Shown here in pieces: positions 55,952 through 63,990 of a DNA stretch of 64,000 bases; within the stretch, counting starts at the first letter, position 1, and each line of letters opens with the position of its first letter. This DNA comes from Woeseiaceae bacterium (GTDB taxonomy: Bacteria > Pseudomonadota > Gammaproteobacteria > Steroidobacterales > Woeseiaceae), in assembly GCA_021773075.1 (NCBI GenBank), contig JAJFKT010000026.1:744356-808355 (forward strand), in the 5' to 3' direction. The position numbers and the translations under genes were made by a program. Below the pieces are notes generated by a model, which saw nothing but the letters and a program-made list of their open reading frames with translations, was not told the origin of the DNA and did no database searches.

Positions 55952-57613
55952 TCACGCTATGTCCCATCCCGTTGAAGGAACACCAGCTCGATACGCGGCC
56001 GCGTGATATGCATATGCGTACATTTGACCTGTAATCTTGCCCTGCTTCGTTTCGCCACCCATGGCGCCCCTAGCCGAGACGTCCTGGCTCACCAGATGAT
56101 CAACAATGTTTCTCAAGTTTGTATCGCCGGTATGAGAGTAAGCATACGCCAGAATCGGAAACAGCATATAGGGATATGCTTTGCCGCCTGTATCTTCTTG
56201 AGTGACAAGGCTAGGATCAGTTTCATGATAGTCCTGTTGTGAATACCATGAGCCAGAGCCATCAACAAATGGTCCTTTCCATTGCGTGATCAAATAATCA
56301 GCTACGCCAGCCAAGCCGTCGGGGATAGAGGGGGCTTGTTCAATATTTAAGTAGTACATCATCATTGCTGGGAACATCATCTCATACTGAAACAGTGGTT
56401 GGATGCCAACTGATGGTGCCCCCTCCCACACATGGTCTACAGAAGAGCTGGCCCCCCAAACTCCACTGTTGAAGAAACCAGCATCGATGGCATTGGCCGC
56501 TGCTTCAATATTTGCGACCTTTGCAAACGGAACGCTTTGATCCATAACATTGTTATTCCAGCCGCCCGATATTGAACGCACTCTGACGTCGTTCTGCATG
56601 ATGTAGGATAGTGCAGGGATCATGAACTCCTGTCTGATCTCTCTACGAATACTCGTATTGTGATCATCTTGCAGATTGCCGGCCTGCCACGCACCCTGCA
56701 GAATGAGACACCTCCGTGCGTGCTCCCAACCCGATAGGTAGTACATTAAGAAAAAATCAGCGGAACTGTCATACCATTCGGGGCTCAGGCCACCCCCGGT
56801 GTCCGGGTAATTATCGGGATTGAAATAATTGTTATTCCCTGGCTCGACATCAACAGTATAGTTTCCATTGGGCGCCGCAGTGTAATTTGCGAGGCTCGGC
56901 GAATACTTTGATGGCGTTCTATCAACTATTGCTAGAAGCGCATCTCTTAGAGGTTGGATGTCTCCGGTCATCAGGTACCGGCAACACCAGCCATAACCCC
57001 AGTTATAGGATGCCGTACCACCATTGTTCACTTGCGAAAGGAAGTTGTCGGCGGTAGTTGTTAAGAACGTCTTCCAAGAATCAGGCAGTGACGGGCTGTC
57101 CATCGGTACCAGAGGCAGCGGGGCGATACGTGATGCGCACAAATGTTCCGCGTCTGGGCTATAAAGGAATCGCGGATTCTCGCACCACAAGTAGTCGATG
57201 GTTTCCTGCGAAAACGTACCTGCACTTGGAGCGATATCCAGTCTCAGTATCAGGGGAACGACAGTTTCGTTTGCAGCAGAGATTTCCGTCTGCACCTGAA
57301 GAGACTTTAACGAGCCGTCAGGATGAACACCATTAAGGGGGTTTACATTGATAGGGAGTTCGGTTGACCCTTGCCAAATAGAGACATTCGGAATTGCTGT
57401 TGGCATTAACTGGCCCATTTGAAGCGGGATCGCTCCATTAAAAATCGCAGTACCTGACGCACCGTCATATCGTTTTGCATCAATCGGCAAAATTTTGGAC
57501 GCTGCCGTCGCGCCAAACAAAACAGGGGGGTTCGGTGACTGCGCATACACCGACTGGCTACCCGCAGCTGCCGCTGCAGCCATCACTATTCGAACGAATT
57601 CTCTGCGATCCAT
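55952..57613 (-). CDS. Tat-exported protein, possible polysaccharide lyase or glycosidase
   Basis: A 553-residue protein beginning MDRREFVRI, a twin-arginine signal, then an alanine-rich hydrophobic core ending VYAQS. The next 110 residues look like a beta-sandwich (QMGQLMPTAI, VHPDGSLKSLQVQ); the rest is helical with aromatic and Asn-rich patches (YNWGYGWCCRYL, SSADFFLMYYLSGW, PYMLFPILAYAYSHTG), suggesting an alpha/alpha toroid as in several polysaccharide lyases. No family is certain. A CRP-like operator lies about 138 bases upstream. Such an enzyme could trim the polymer in the periplasm or release it. Confidence 0.62.
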   Translation of the reverse strand: MDRREFVRIVMAAAAAAGSQSVYAQSPNPPVLFGATAASKILPIDAKRYDGASGTAIFNGAIPLQMGQLMPTAIPNVSIWQGSTELPINVNPLNGVHPDGSLKSLQVQTEISAANETVVPLILRLDIAPSAGTFSQETIDYLWCENPRFLYSPDAEHLCASRIAPLPLVPMDSPSLPDSWKTFLTTTADNFLSQVNNGGTASYNWGYGWCCRYLMTGDIQPLRDALLAIVDRTPSKYSPSLANYTAAPNGNYTVDVEPGNNNYFNPDNYPDTGGGLSPEWYDSSADFFLMYYLSGWEHARRCLILQGAWQAGNLQDDHNTSIRREIRQEFMIPALSYIMQNDVRVRSISGGWNNNVMDQSVPFAKVANIEAAANAIDAGFFNSGVWGASSSVDHVWEGAPSVGIQPLFQYEMMFPAMMMYYLNIEQAPSIPDGLAGVADYLITQWKGPFVDGSGSWYSQQDYHETDPSLVTQEDTGGKAYPYMLFPILAYAYSHTGDTNLRNIVDHLVSQDVSARGAMGGETKQGKITGQMYAYAYHAAAYRAGVPSTGWDIA

Positions 57614-57876
57614 CTCTATCGGCCTCTATAACTCTTACGATTCTGCAGCGCTCAGATACTCCAGCATTTTCGACCCTTGGAACGAGTGTGATCCGATTGC
57701 CGGATAGAGGCAATTGTATGCCTACATAACGCCAAACTGAAATTACACTTTGTGACTCGGGTCACACTTGAAACATGCGAGTTTCAAATAGAGATCAAGT
57801 AGCTGCATTCTTACAAAAAATTAATATGCTATTAAACTACTTTTTATCCTTTCGCGCACGTGTCGCCAATTGGCGA
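57614..57876 (-). promoter_or_regulatory. Regulatory gap before the Tat-exported protein
   Basis: No gene-like frame lies in this gap of about 263 bases. It contains a CRP-type palindrome (57751-57766), an inverted repeat ATTGCC/GGCAAT (57696-57714), a TACAAT box on the minus strand at 57713-57718 and, at its far edge, a perfect palindrome (57862-57877). It probably holds the promoter of the minus-strand operon 57613 to 53052. Confidence 0.55.
57751..57766. promoter_or_regulatory. Perfect CRP/Clp-type operator
   Basis: TGTGACTCGGGTCACA matches TGTGA-N6-TCACA with no mismatch, as does the site at 37555. Its centre lies about 52 bases upstream of the transcription start predicted from the TACAAT box at 57713-57718 (minus strand). 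It is upstream only of the Tat-exported protein gene, since the other neighbour ends here. Confidence 0.65.
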
Positions 57877-57877
57877 C
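57862..57877 (-). terminator. Perfect palindrome at the 3' end of the NodB gene
   Basis: GTCGCCAATTGGCGAC is a perfect 16-base palindrome overlapping the last base of the stop codon of the deacetylase gene. As RNA it gives a six-pair stem with a four-base loop, without a following T-run. It may be a weak terminator or a protein-binding site. Confidence 0.45.
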
Positions 57878-58884
57878 TAGAAGAGAAATCCTGAACTGCG
57901 AGCGCTAAATATACCTCCGATATCATCTGGCAGTGTTACACGATCGAGATTAAACCTATCGCAATTGTTGATGTCGATGGATCTCGCCTTCAGACGAAAA
58001 TTGAATGCACATTTGTAACCGACTTCCTTTGCAGCCAAGACCGATTCTCTCGTGTAATGCTGGTCGTCGCCGACGGGGTACGCGAAAGCATCAATCTTCA
58101 CGTCGAATCGATCTTCCAAGATATTCTTCGAGGTCCTCAATTCGTCTATGTTTTCTTCGCGAGTCAGTGTTGACAACACCCTGTGCGAGACAGAGTGTGC
58201 ACCGATTGAGAAACCTGGTTCATCGATGATTTCGCGAATTTGCGTGTCAGTCATGATCTGTGAACTTTCTAGTGCTGGATCCGGTCGAGATACGTTGAAT
58301 TCTTCAAACAAAATATCCGCTGATTGGTCGGTCATTTTCGCACGTGCGATTATTTCAGCTGCTACTTTGGTTTGATTGACTTCGTCCCTAAGATCGACCA
58401 CGAACGCGTTTCCTCCAAAGCACAATTTGTACTGTCTTTGCTCTGCATTCTTTACCATGTAAGCGATATGGTCCCACCATTCAAGTTGTCTGGTGGTAAT
58501 TCGATTAGTTGGTAGAAAGAAGCATGCGGGCGCTGTGTATTTCTTCAAAATTGGAAACGCATGCACGTAGTTGTCAACATAACCATCATCAAACGTAATC
58601 AGCGTCGGACATTTAGGTAACTCAATCTTGCCATCGAGCGCGCCGATGAGAGCATCCATGCTAATGATGTTTCGCCTTTTAGCAAGGCTACGAATATGTG
58701 CCTCAAAAATATCAGGGGAGCAGGATACAACGCCGTCATCGAACGGATTCGCGGCATGGTTCGAAAGTATGCGGTGGTAGTTAACAACCAGCAATCGATT
58801 CCGCAAGCAGAATTGCCACATTCGGAATGCGCCGGTGATTTTCAGCACCGAGTAGACCCTTTCCCTTTTTAAGAACCGTGCCAT
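57877..58884 (-). CDS. NodB-type polysaccharide deacetylase
   Basis: A 335-residue protein with the NodB homology domain: the catalytic TFDDGYVDN near residue 96-104, the metal-binding GAHSVSHRVL near 228-237, a DAFAYPVGD motif near 265 and an N-terminal NYHRIL segment. It deacetylates N-acetyl or O-acetyl groups of a polymer. No clear cleavable signal is seen; a hydrophobic N-terminal segment with LLVVNYH may be structural. This is longer than the XrtA-associated deacetylases (about 280). Confidence 0.87.
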   Translation of the reverse strand: MARFLKRERVYSVLKITGAFRMWQFCLRNRLLVVNYHRILSNHAANPFDDGVVSCSPDIFEAHIRSLAKRRNIISMDALIGALDGKIELPKCPTLITFDDGYVDNYVHAFPILKKYTAPACFFLPTNRITTRQLEWWDHIAYMVKNAEQRQYKLCFGGNAFVVDLRDEVNQTKVAAEIIARAKMTDQSADILFEEFNVSRPDPALESSQIMTDTQIREIIDEPGFSIGAHSVSHRVLSTLTREENIDELRTSKNILEDRFDVKIDAFAYPVGDDQHYTRESVLAAKEVGYKCAFNFRLKARSIDINNCDRFNLDRVTLPDDIGGIFSARSSGFLF

Positions 58885-59145
58885 GCCAGGTATCCTTGGA
58901 TTATCAAACAGTACCCTTAATCGTAAGACCGTGGTTCCGATGAGCCTTTAAAATGAATCTATGGGGTCACCGAGTGAATAGCTCCAATTTATTCGCCATC
59001 GTAATTCCGTATTCCATTAGAATACCAAAAACCCGGTTGCTGAAGAGAGGATTTCGTCTCAAATCCACAAGAAGTATGCCTCTCCGATTACCGTCTATTT
59101 CAGTCGAATTCTGATAGCGCATTTCGAAACCCAAGGGGAAGATAG
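58885..59145. other. Divergent intergenic region
   Basis: This gap of about 261 bases separates the deacetylase (minus) from the glycosyltransferase (plus) and should contain both promoters. An open frame of 70 codons on the minus strand crosses it but overlaps the next gene start and has no gene-like character. No clear operator or hairpin is seen. Confidence 0.4.
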
Positions 59146-60279
59146 TTGGTACTGATCGAGACAGCTTTTGCCGTGTCACTCGGCATGGTTGTATACACCT
59201 TCATAGGCTATCCGCTCATTATCTGGATTGTTGCAAAATTCAGGCCGAGACTAGTCCGTCGTGCAGATTTTGAGCCTGACGTAGCTATTGTTATCGTCGC
59301 GCATAATGAAATGCAGAATATCGAGGGGAAGCTGGAGACTTGTCTGGCGCAAGACTACCCGAAGGAAAGAATTCGCGTCTTGGTCGCTTCAGACGGCTCC
59401 AACGATGACACAAACGAGATTGTTACGACCTATGTAAATCTCGGTGTGCAGTTGCTTGCTTTTGATCAGCGACGCGGTAAGGCCGCCTGTCTCAACGACG
59501 CGATCGAGTCCTGCAGTGAAGAGATAATTGTCCTAACCGACGTTCGTCAACGGCTGGATAAAGACGCTGTTCGAAGTTTGGTTCGAAACTTCTCAGATCC
59601 GACGATTGGTGCCGCAAGTGGTACTCTAGAATTCAAAACAGACGGGACCACTGGATTCGGACGCGGAGTGGACGCCTATTGGCGATACGAATTATTTATA
59701 CGTCGACAGGAGAGTTGTGTTCATTCAACAGTCGGTGTGACGGGCGCGCTATATGCTCTGCGTCGCAGGTGTTTCCGAAAAATTCCAAACGATACGATAC
59801 TCGACGACGTTGTCATTCCAATGAACGCCGTGGTTGATGGCTATCGGGCGGTGCTCGATGAGCACGCGTTCGCCTACGATACCCCGTCTCAAAGTCGGGG
59901 TCAGGAGCAGGCTCGAAAAATACGCACCGCGGCGGGGAATTACCAGCTATTGGCATCACACCGATCATTCTTGCACCCTCGCAAGAATCCGATTTTGCTT
60001 CAGTTTGTTTCTCACAAAATCTTAAGATTATTCGCACCATTCTGTTTGGCAGGACTGCTTCTTACCAATATTCTGATCATTTCCTACTCGCCCTTATATT
60101 TTTGGTTCTTGGTTGCGCAAGCGGTGGGCTACGCATCGGCATTTATTGGACTTGTGTGGCCGCGCGCCGATCGATTTCGTGTTGTGACAGTAGCGCGGGC
60201 GTTTCTTCTTCTGAATTGGTTCGCTGCATTGGGCTTAGTCGAGTTCTTGCGAAATCGAGCTACCCACGTTTGGCGGTAG
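59146..60279 (+). CDS. Processive-type family 2 glycosyltransferase
   Basis: A 377-residue membrane glycosyltransferase. TTG start with AGGGGAAG upstream. One N-terminal helix (about 5-25) precedes a GT-A domain with VASDGSNDDT near 84-93, a TDVRQ metal site near 131, a DILDDVV-like acid motif (TILDDVVIP, about 214) and QEQARKIRTA near 248, the counterpart of QxxRW. Three helices close the protein. This is the layout of hyaluronan/chitin-synthase-like enzymes, but short. Its 3' end overlaps the convergent neighbour by 20 bases. Confidence 0.85.
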   Translation: MVLIETAFAVSLGMVVYTFIGYPLIIWIVAKFRPRLVRRADFEPDVAIVIVAHNEMQNIEGKLETCLAQDYPKERIRVLVASDGSNDDTNEIVTTYVNLGVQLLAFDQRRGKAACLNDAIESCSEEIIVLTDVRQRLDKDAVRSLVRNFSDPTIGAASGTLEFKTDGTTGFGRGVDAYWRYELFIRRQESCVHSTVGVTGALYALRRRCFRKIPNDTILDDVVIPMNAVVDGYRAVLDEHAFAYDTPSQSRGQEQARKIRTAAGNYQLLASHRSFLHPRKNPILLQFVSHKILRLFAPFCLAGLLLTNILIISYSPLYFWFLVAQAVGYASAFIGLVWPRADRFRVVTVARAFLLLNWFAALGLVEFLRNRATHVWR

Positions 60280-61633
60280 AATCGCCCGTCGAGTTGCCTG
60301 GAAAGTTGTCCAGCAGTTGCTTGAAAATGTGCAGCTGATATCCGCGACTGAATATTTCCGTAGATCTACCGCTTGCCTGGAAGCCAGATTCTTCGGTTAC
60401 GTACGCATCGTATAGGATGCCCAATGCATTGAGCGCCTTCTCTTGGTCTTCAGGGGGGATAACGAGGCCTACCCCGGCGTTGCTATAGAGCCTCGCAACA
60501 TCACTGTCTTCTTCTGCGATCAAGATCAAGTCTCTCCCGGCAACCAAATACTCGTAAGATTTGGCTGGGATCTGCAATGCCTGCCCTTGGGCGAAATTGA
60601 CTAGTACGTTGCTTGATGAAATAAGACCGCCGAGCTCCGAATGGCCGACTGCGTCTCGAATCTTTACGATATCGGTCAAGCACTGTTCTTGGAGCCAGGG
60701 AAGCAATTCAACACCATTCCAGTCGTTGCAGTTACCAACCAAAATAAACTGGATCTTGCTTCTATCAATGTTTGGCAAATCTGCGAAATCGCGTATAGCC
60801 TTCAAGAAGGGAAAAGGATTCCTGTTCAGGTACAAAGTTCCGGCGTAGAGAAGTTCGAGGCGCCCGGTTGGGGCCATACTCTCGCAAATTGCGTCAGGAT
60901 CGTAGCCATTCAGAACGACATCGACGGATTGATCACTCAGGTCGTATGAATTCTTGGTATAGCTAGCAGTACCCGGTGATGCGGTGGTGATACCGCTGCA
61001 ATGAGAGATGCACATTTGTCCCAGATAATCTTCAACGCGGGCAAGTGGGTGTAAGGTAGTCGATTGTTGAGATTCTTGACTTGAGTGTCGATACCATGGG
61101 TCTCGGAAATCCAGAATTAATGGCGCCTTGAATCGCCGGGCCGCTACGATACCTGTCAGATAGCCTGCTACCGGAGGGCCGGTCGCAATAATGACATCGA
61201 ACTTCGTATTTTTCGGAATCCCGTATACGGCAATAATGGCTTTCACGAGCCAGATCTTGTCACCCTGAAGAAATGACATCCATGTACGGAGTTGGCGTCG
61301 CGGCCAGAAAATTTCACTCTTGGAGCGAGCGGCGTGCTTCGTATCCGCGGGTCTCGAGTCGGCATTTGAATCTGTAGTCGTTGGTATTGAGGCGCCGGGT
61401 TTTATCTTGCGCCATAATGAGGAGACGAGTTTTCGTGGAAACTTAACTGAGTAGATATCGATTGGAGTGTCGAAGACATCAGCGACGGCGTCTTCGCGCT
61501 CGCAGCCTCTCAGAACCGAAACCTTGTAGCCATTAGACTCGAGAAATTTCGCAAGCTCCGACGGGCGCTTTGCACCGACAGCGGCGCTCGGATAGAAGTG
61601 ATAAGAAACAATCAACGCATGCGGTTTTGTCAT
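60260..61633 (-). CDS. GT-B glycosyltransferase, WbuB-like
   Basis: A 457-residue protein: N-terminal SYHFYPSAAVGAKRPSELAK, the FDVIIATGPPVAGYL segment near 145-159, ILDFRDPW near 173-180, LLYAGTLYLNRNPF near 262-275 and a late IPAKSYEYLVAGRDL near 363-377, in place of the usual acidic pair. This fits the WbuB/WcaI-like GT4 relatives. It stands on the minus strand with its own start region near 61633, divergent from the next glycosyltransferase. Confidence 0.82.
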   Translation of the reverse strand: MTKPHALIVSYHFYPSAAVGAKRPSELAKFLESNGYKVSVLRGCEREDAVADVFDTPIDIYSVKFPRKLVSSLWRKIKPGASIPTTTDSNADSRPADTKHAARSKSEIFWPRRQLRTWMSFLQGDKIWLVKAIIAVYGIPKNTKFDVIIATGPPVAGYLTGIVAARRFKAPLILDFRDPWYRHSSQESQQSTTLHPLARVEDYLGQMCISHCSGITTASPGTASYTKNSYDLSDQSVDVVLNGYDPDAICESMAPTGRLELLYAGTLYLNRNPFPFLKAIRDFADLPNIDRSKIQFILVGNCNDWNGVELLPWLQEQCLTDIVKIRDAVGHSELGGLISSSNVLVNFAQGQALQIPAKSYEYLVAGRDLILIAEEDSDVARLYSNAGVGLVIPPEDQEKALNALGILYDAYVTEESGFQASGRSTEIFSRGYQLHIFKQLLDNFPGNSTGDSTAKRG

Positions 61634-61782
61634 CTTTGAGGTACTTCAGTCATAGCGACATATGAGTTATGTTGTGCCCTGAATCGAGGCCCAAAAAGGA
61701 CTAGGATGATATCGGACTGCACCAGAAATTGCTTGGGTTCATCGGAGGACTATTTGGGTCAGGTAGCAAGGTCGGCAGCGGA

Positions 61783-62982
61783 ATGAATGTCCTGGTCGTA
61801 AGTACGATGTACCCGAACAACACGAATCCCACATTCGGCGTTTTCGTGAAGCGCCGAGTTGAGGCTGCTGGGAAGCATGTCGATGCGACTATAGTGTCAC
61901 CGGTACCTTACTTCCCCGGGGTTACGTTGTTACGACATTATGCGCATCGAAGAAATATCCTATCGACCGCCACCGTTGGGAATTACACGGTTCACTACCC
62001 AAAATTTCTGTCTGTTCCTCATTTTCTAAGGCCGCTGGACGGTTTCTTTCTTTTTTTGTCGCTTTGGTTTTTCGTTCGCCGGAAGAAAATCGACTTCGAT
62101 CTAATCGACGCACATCTCGCTTTTCCTGACGGTTTCGGCGCACTTCTCTTGGGGCGCGTTACTAAGAAACCAGTTACCGTCACATTGCGGGGCCACGACA
62201 TCAACGTGCTGCCCAAATACCCATTGCGGCGGCGACAAATTCGATGGGTGCTACGAAACGCAAGTCGTGTTATGGCGGTGGCTGAGGCGCTGAGGAAAGC
62301 GGCGATCGAGCTCGGACTACCCGCAGAGAAGAGTGAGACTATTCCGAACGCTGTTGATGAGCAGGAGTTCTTTCCGGTGCAGCGGAAAGTCGCGAGGGCG
62401 CAGCTCGGTCTGCCGGTCGAAAGCAAGATAATTGTTGGAGTCGGAAGCCTGATAGAGAGGAAGGGATACCATGTAGTGTTGCATGCATTGACAGAACTTC
62501 AAACGCAAGGTGTGCACAACGTAGTCTACGCCATTGTTGGCGCCCCCGGTGAAGAGGGGGACTATAGTACTGAATTGAACCGTATTGTTGGTGAGCTGAA
62601 TCTCGGAGATGCAGTACGGTTTGTCGGCCGCAAGGATAGCGATGAACTTCACATGTGGTATAGCGCTGCAGATTGCTCTTGTCTTGCGAGCTCAAAGGAA
62701 GGTTGGGCTAATGTTATTCTGGAGTCACTTGCGTGCGGTACGCCTGTGGTTGGTACAAAGATTTGGGGTACGCCGGAGGTGATAACGAGTCCACTTTACG
62801 GTGTATTAGTAGACAGGTCACCTCAATCTATCGCAGCAGGCCTCAAAGAGGCGCTAGGCAAAGACTGGGATCGTGAGGAGCTTGTCAAGTACGCGTCAAC
62901 TTTCAAATGGGAGAGCGTAGGGGAGAGGGTCTTAGCCAACTACAAGTTAGCCCAGAAGCAGCCACGAGACAAAGCGCACTAG
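61783..62982 (+). CDS. Family 4 glycosyltransferase
   Basis: ATG 61783 is chosen because the N-terminal MNVLVVSTMYP strand of the GT-B fold begins there; the frame runs back to 61729. The 399-residue protein has TVTLRGHDINVLP near 143-155, VGVGSLIERKGYH near 213-225, SSKEGWANVILESLACG near 302-318 with the conserved acids, and GTPEVI. The stop is one base from the convergent lipoprotein gene. It is the last glycosyltransferase of the locus. Confidence 0.88.
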   Translation: MNVLVVSTMYPNNTNPTFGVFVKRRVEAAGKHVDATIVSPVPYFPGVTLLRHYAHRRNILSTATVGNYTVHYPKFLSVPHFLRPLDGFFLFLSLWFFVRRKKIDFDLIDAHLAFPDGFGALLLGRVTKKPVTVTLRGHDINVLPKYPLRRRQIRWVLRNASRVMAVAEALRKAAIELGLPAEKSETIPNAVDEQEFFPVQRKVARAQLGLPVESKIIVGVGSLIERKGYHVVLHALTELQTQGVHNVVYAIVGAPGEEGDYSTELNRIVGELNLGDAVRFVGRKDSDELHMWYSAADCSCLASSKEGWANVILESLACGTPVVGTKIWGTPEVITSPLYGVLVDRSPQSIAAGLKEALGKDWDREELVKYASTFKWESVGERVLANYKLAQKQPRDKAH

Positions 62983-62983
62983 T

Positions 62984-63712
62984 TTATCGTGCGTTTCTGG
63001 CGGCCATGTTCGAATACGAGCTTTCAGTTCCGGTCGAGTTAAACGACGTCGCGACGAAATAGTATGTTTTCGGTGAGAGATCATCGACAACGAAAGTATC
63101 GATGCTCGGGTTATCGATACGTATTGAGTCAGTGTAGTTGCCAGGCGAATCTCCGAAGTAGATTGTATGGCCAGCCAAGTCCGTTAGTGCCGAACCATTG
63201 TCGTTTTCAGTCGGTGGTACCCAGGACAAAGTGACAGACGCAACGCCAATCGTAGTTACCGATATCGAGAAACTCAAAGACGTTGAGTCTGATCCGTCGC
63301 TGACCGTTATTCGGATATTCGTGTATTCGCCTTCATTGCCGGGCGCGGGGACTCCTGAAAGACCTCCCGTTTGGTTGTCAAATTGTGCCCACGCGGGTTG
63401 GTTTTCGATGACAAAGGTCAATGCATCGCCGTCTCGATCAGAAGCATCTGGCTGAAAAGAATAAGACTCATCTATTTTGGTGGCGGTTTGAGGGTTACCT
63501 CGAATAGTCGGGGCGTTATTGCCTCCAGTAGAACCTCCTCCGCCAGTAGAGCCACCTCCGCCAGTAGTACCACCGTTGGTATCGGTAGTGTCGGTTACAT
63601 CGAATGACGGTGGTTGTTCCTCAGTTAGGCATCCGCCTAGCAGCGACATCGTGCAGGTCAGAATCATGACCGTCTTTAGCCCAAAAACTGTTCTTCTCTT
63701 CAATTCAATCAC
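62984..63712 (-). CDS. Surface lipoprotein with Ig-like and fibronectin type III domains
   Basis: A 242-residue lipoprotein: signal peptide with lipobox LLGGC (C28), an acidic/Thr stretch, a Gly/Ser/Thr linker (about 45-66), a putative Ig domain of the He_PIG/cadherin type (about 68-150, with DRDGDALTF and TVSDGSDS) and a fibronectin type III domain (about 155-240, with SWVPPTENDNGS and YFVATSFN). GTG 63712 has GGAG seven bases upstream, inside the proximal riboswitch. It could be an adhesin-like matrix protein. No PEP-CTERM tail is present. It is the probable target of the tandem cyclic-di-GMP aptamers. Confidence 0.8.
   Translation of the reverse strand: MIELKRRTVFGLKTVMILTCTMSLLGGCLTEEQPPSFDVTDTTDTNGGTTGGGGSTGGGGSTGGNNAPTIRGNPQTATKIDESYSFQPDASDRDGDALTFVIENQPAWAQFDNQTGGLSGVPAPGNEGEYTNIRITVSDGSDSTSLSFSISVTTIGVASVTLSWVPPTENDNGSALTDLAGHTIYFGDSPGNYTDSIRIDNPSIDTFVVDDLSPKTYYFVATSFNSTGTESSYSNMAARNAR
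63517..63577 (-). repeat. Short direct repeats coding for the Gly/Ser/Thr linker
   Basis: Within the lipoprotein gene, near-identical units of about 15-18 bases containing CCTCCGCCAGTAG are repeated in tandem and encode GGGGSTGG-type linker repeats. Such repeats can change number by slippage, altering the spacing between the lipid anchor and the Ig domain. Confidence 0.65.
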
Positions 63713-63793
63713 CCGGTGGCTCCGCCGTCTGGGTTGGTTGCCGCAGACCGGAAACTTTGCGCCGCTATTTCACAATAGCTTTGCCATTAGCAG
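63711..63793 (-). promoter_or_regulatory. Cyclic-di-GMP-I (GEMM) riboswitch aptamer, proximal copy
   Basis: Read on the minus strand this contains AATGGCAAAGC, a stem GCTATT/AATAGC closed by a GNRA loop (GTGA), GCGCAAAG, TCCGGTCTG, then CAGACGGCGGAGCCACCGG. These are the conserved parts of the GEMM-I aptamer: the P2 stem with GNRA tetraloop, the GCGCAAAG joint and P3 with its tetraloop receptor. The 3' end reaches the GTG start of the lipoprotein gene, and GGAG of its ribosome-binding site lies within the P3 side, so ligand binding could directly affect translation. The match is slightly less perfect than in the distal copy. Confidence 0.8.
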
Positions 63794-63870
63794 ATGACGC
63801 TGAGCGCCATAACGATTTTATCGGCAGCGCAAGGCTCGGCCAATTGGGAGTTTGGGGATGCTTAGATACA

Positions 63871-63884
63871 CCAACGATCGTTGG
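63871..63884. repeat. Perfect palindrome between the two riboswitches
   Basis: CCAACGATCGTTGG is a perfect 14-base palindrome in the spacer between the aptamers. It may be part of an expression platform of the distal aptamer or a protein-binding site; no T-run follows it on the minus strand. Confidence 0.45.
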
Positions 63885-63901
63885 CGCGCAGATTAACGCT
63901 T

Positions 63902-63990
63902 TCATCTTCGGCGACCCCGCTGCCCTAGACTAATGTCCTTAGACCGGAAGTTTTGCGTCCCTGCCTTTCAGCAGGTTTGCCATTTTCAAT
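63902..63990 (-). promoter_or_regulatory. Cyclic-di-GMP-I (GEMM) riboswitch aptamer, distal copy
   Basis: On the minus strand this has AATGGCAAACC, a stem CCTGCT/GGCAGG with GAAA tetraloop, GACGCAAAAC, TTCCGGTCTAAGG and, after about 20 bases, CTAGGGCAGCGGGGTCGCCGA. Order and wording match the cyclic-di-GMP-I aptamer closely, including the GCGGGG element of the P3 side. A second copy lies about 110 bases downstream, giving a tandem arrangement. The promoter is not visible and must lie near or beyond the window edge. Confidence 0.9.

Noticed and set aside
58967..59179. A 70-codon frame in the divergent gap
   Set aside because: No ribosome-binding site, overlap with the start of the GT2 gene and no family resemblance.
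62984..63712. The lipoprotein as a PEP-CTERM substrate of exosortase A
   Set aside because: Its C-terminus ends in NMAARNAR with no PEP motif, hydrophobic helix or basic tail after it.
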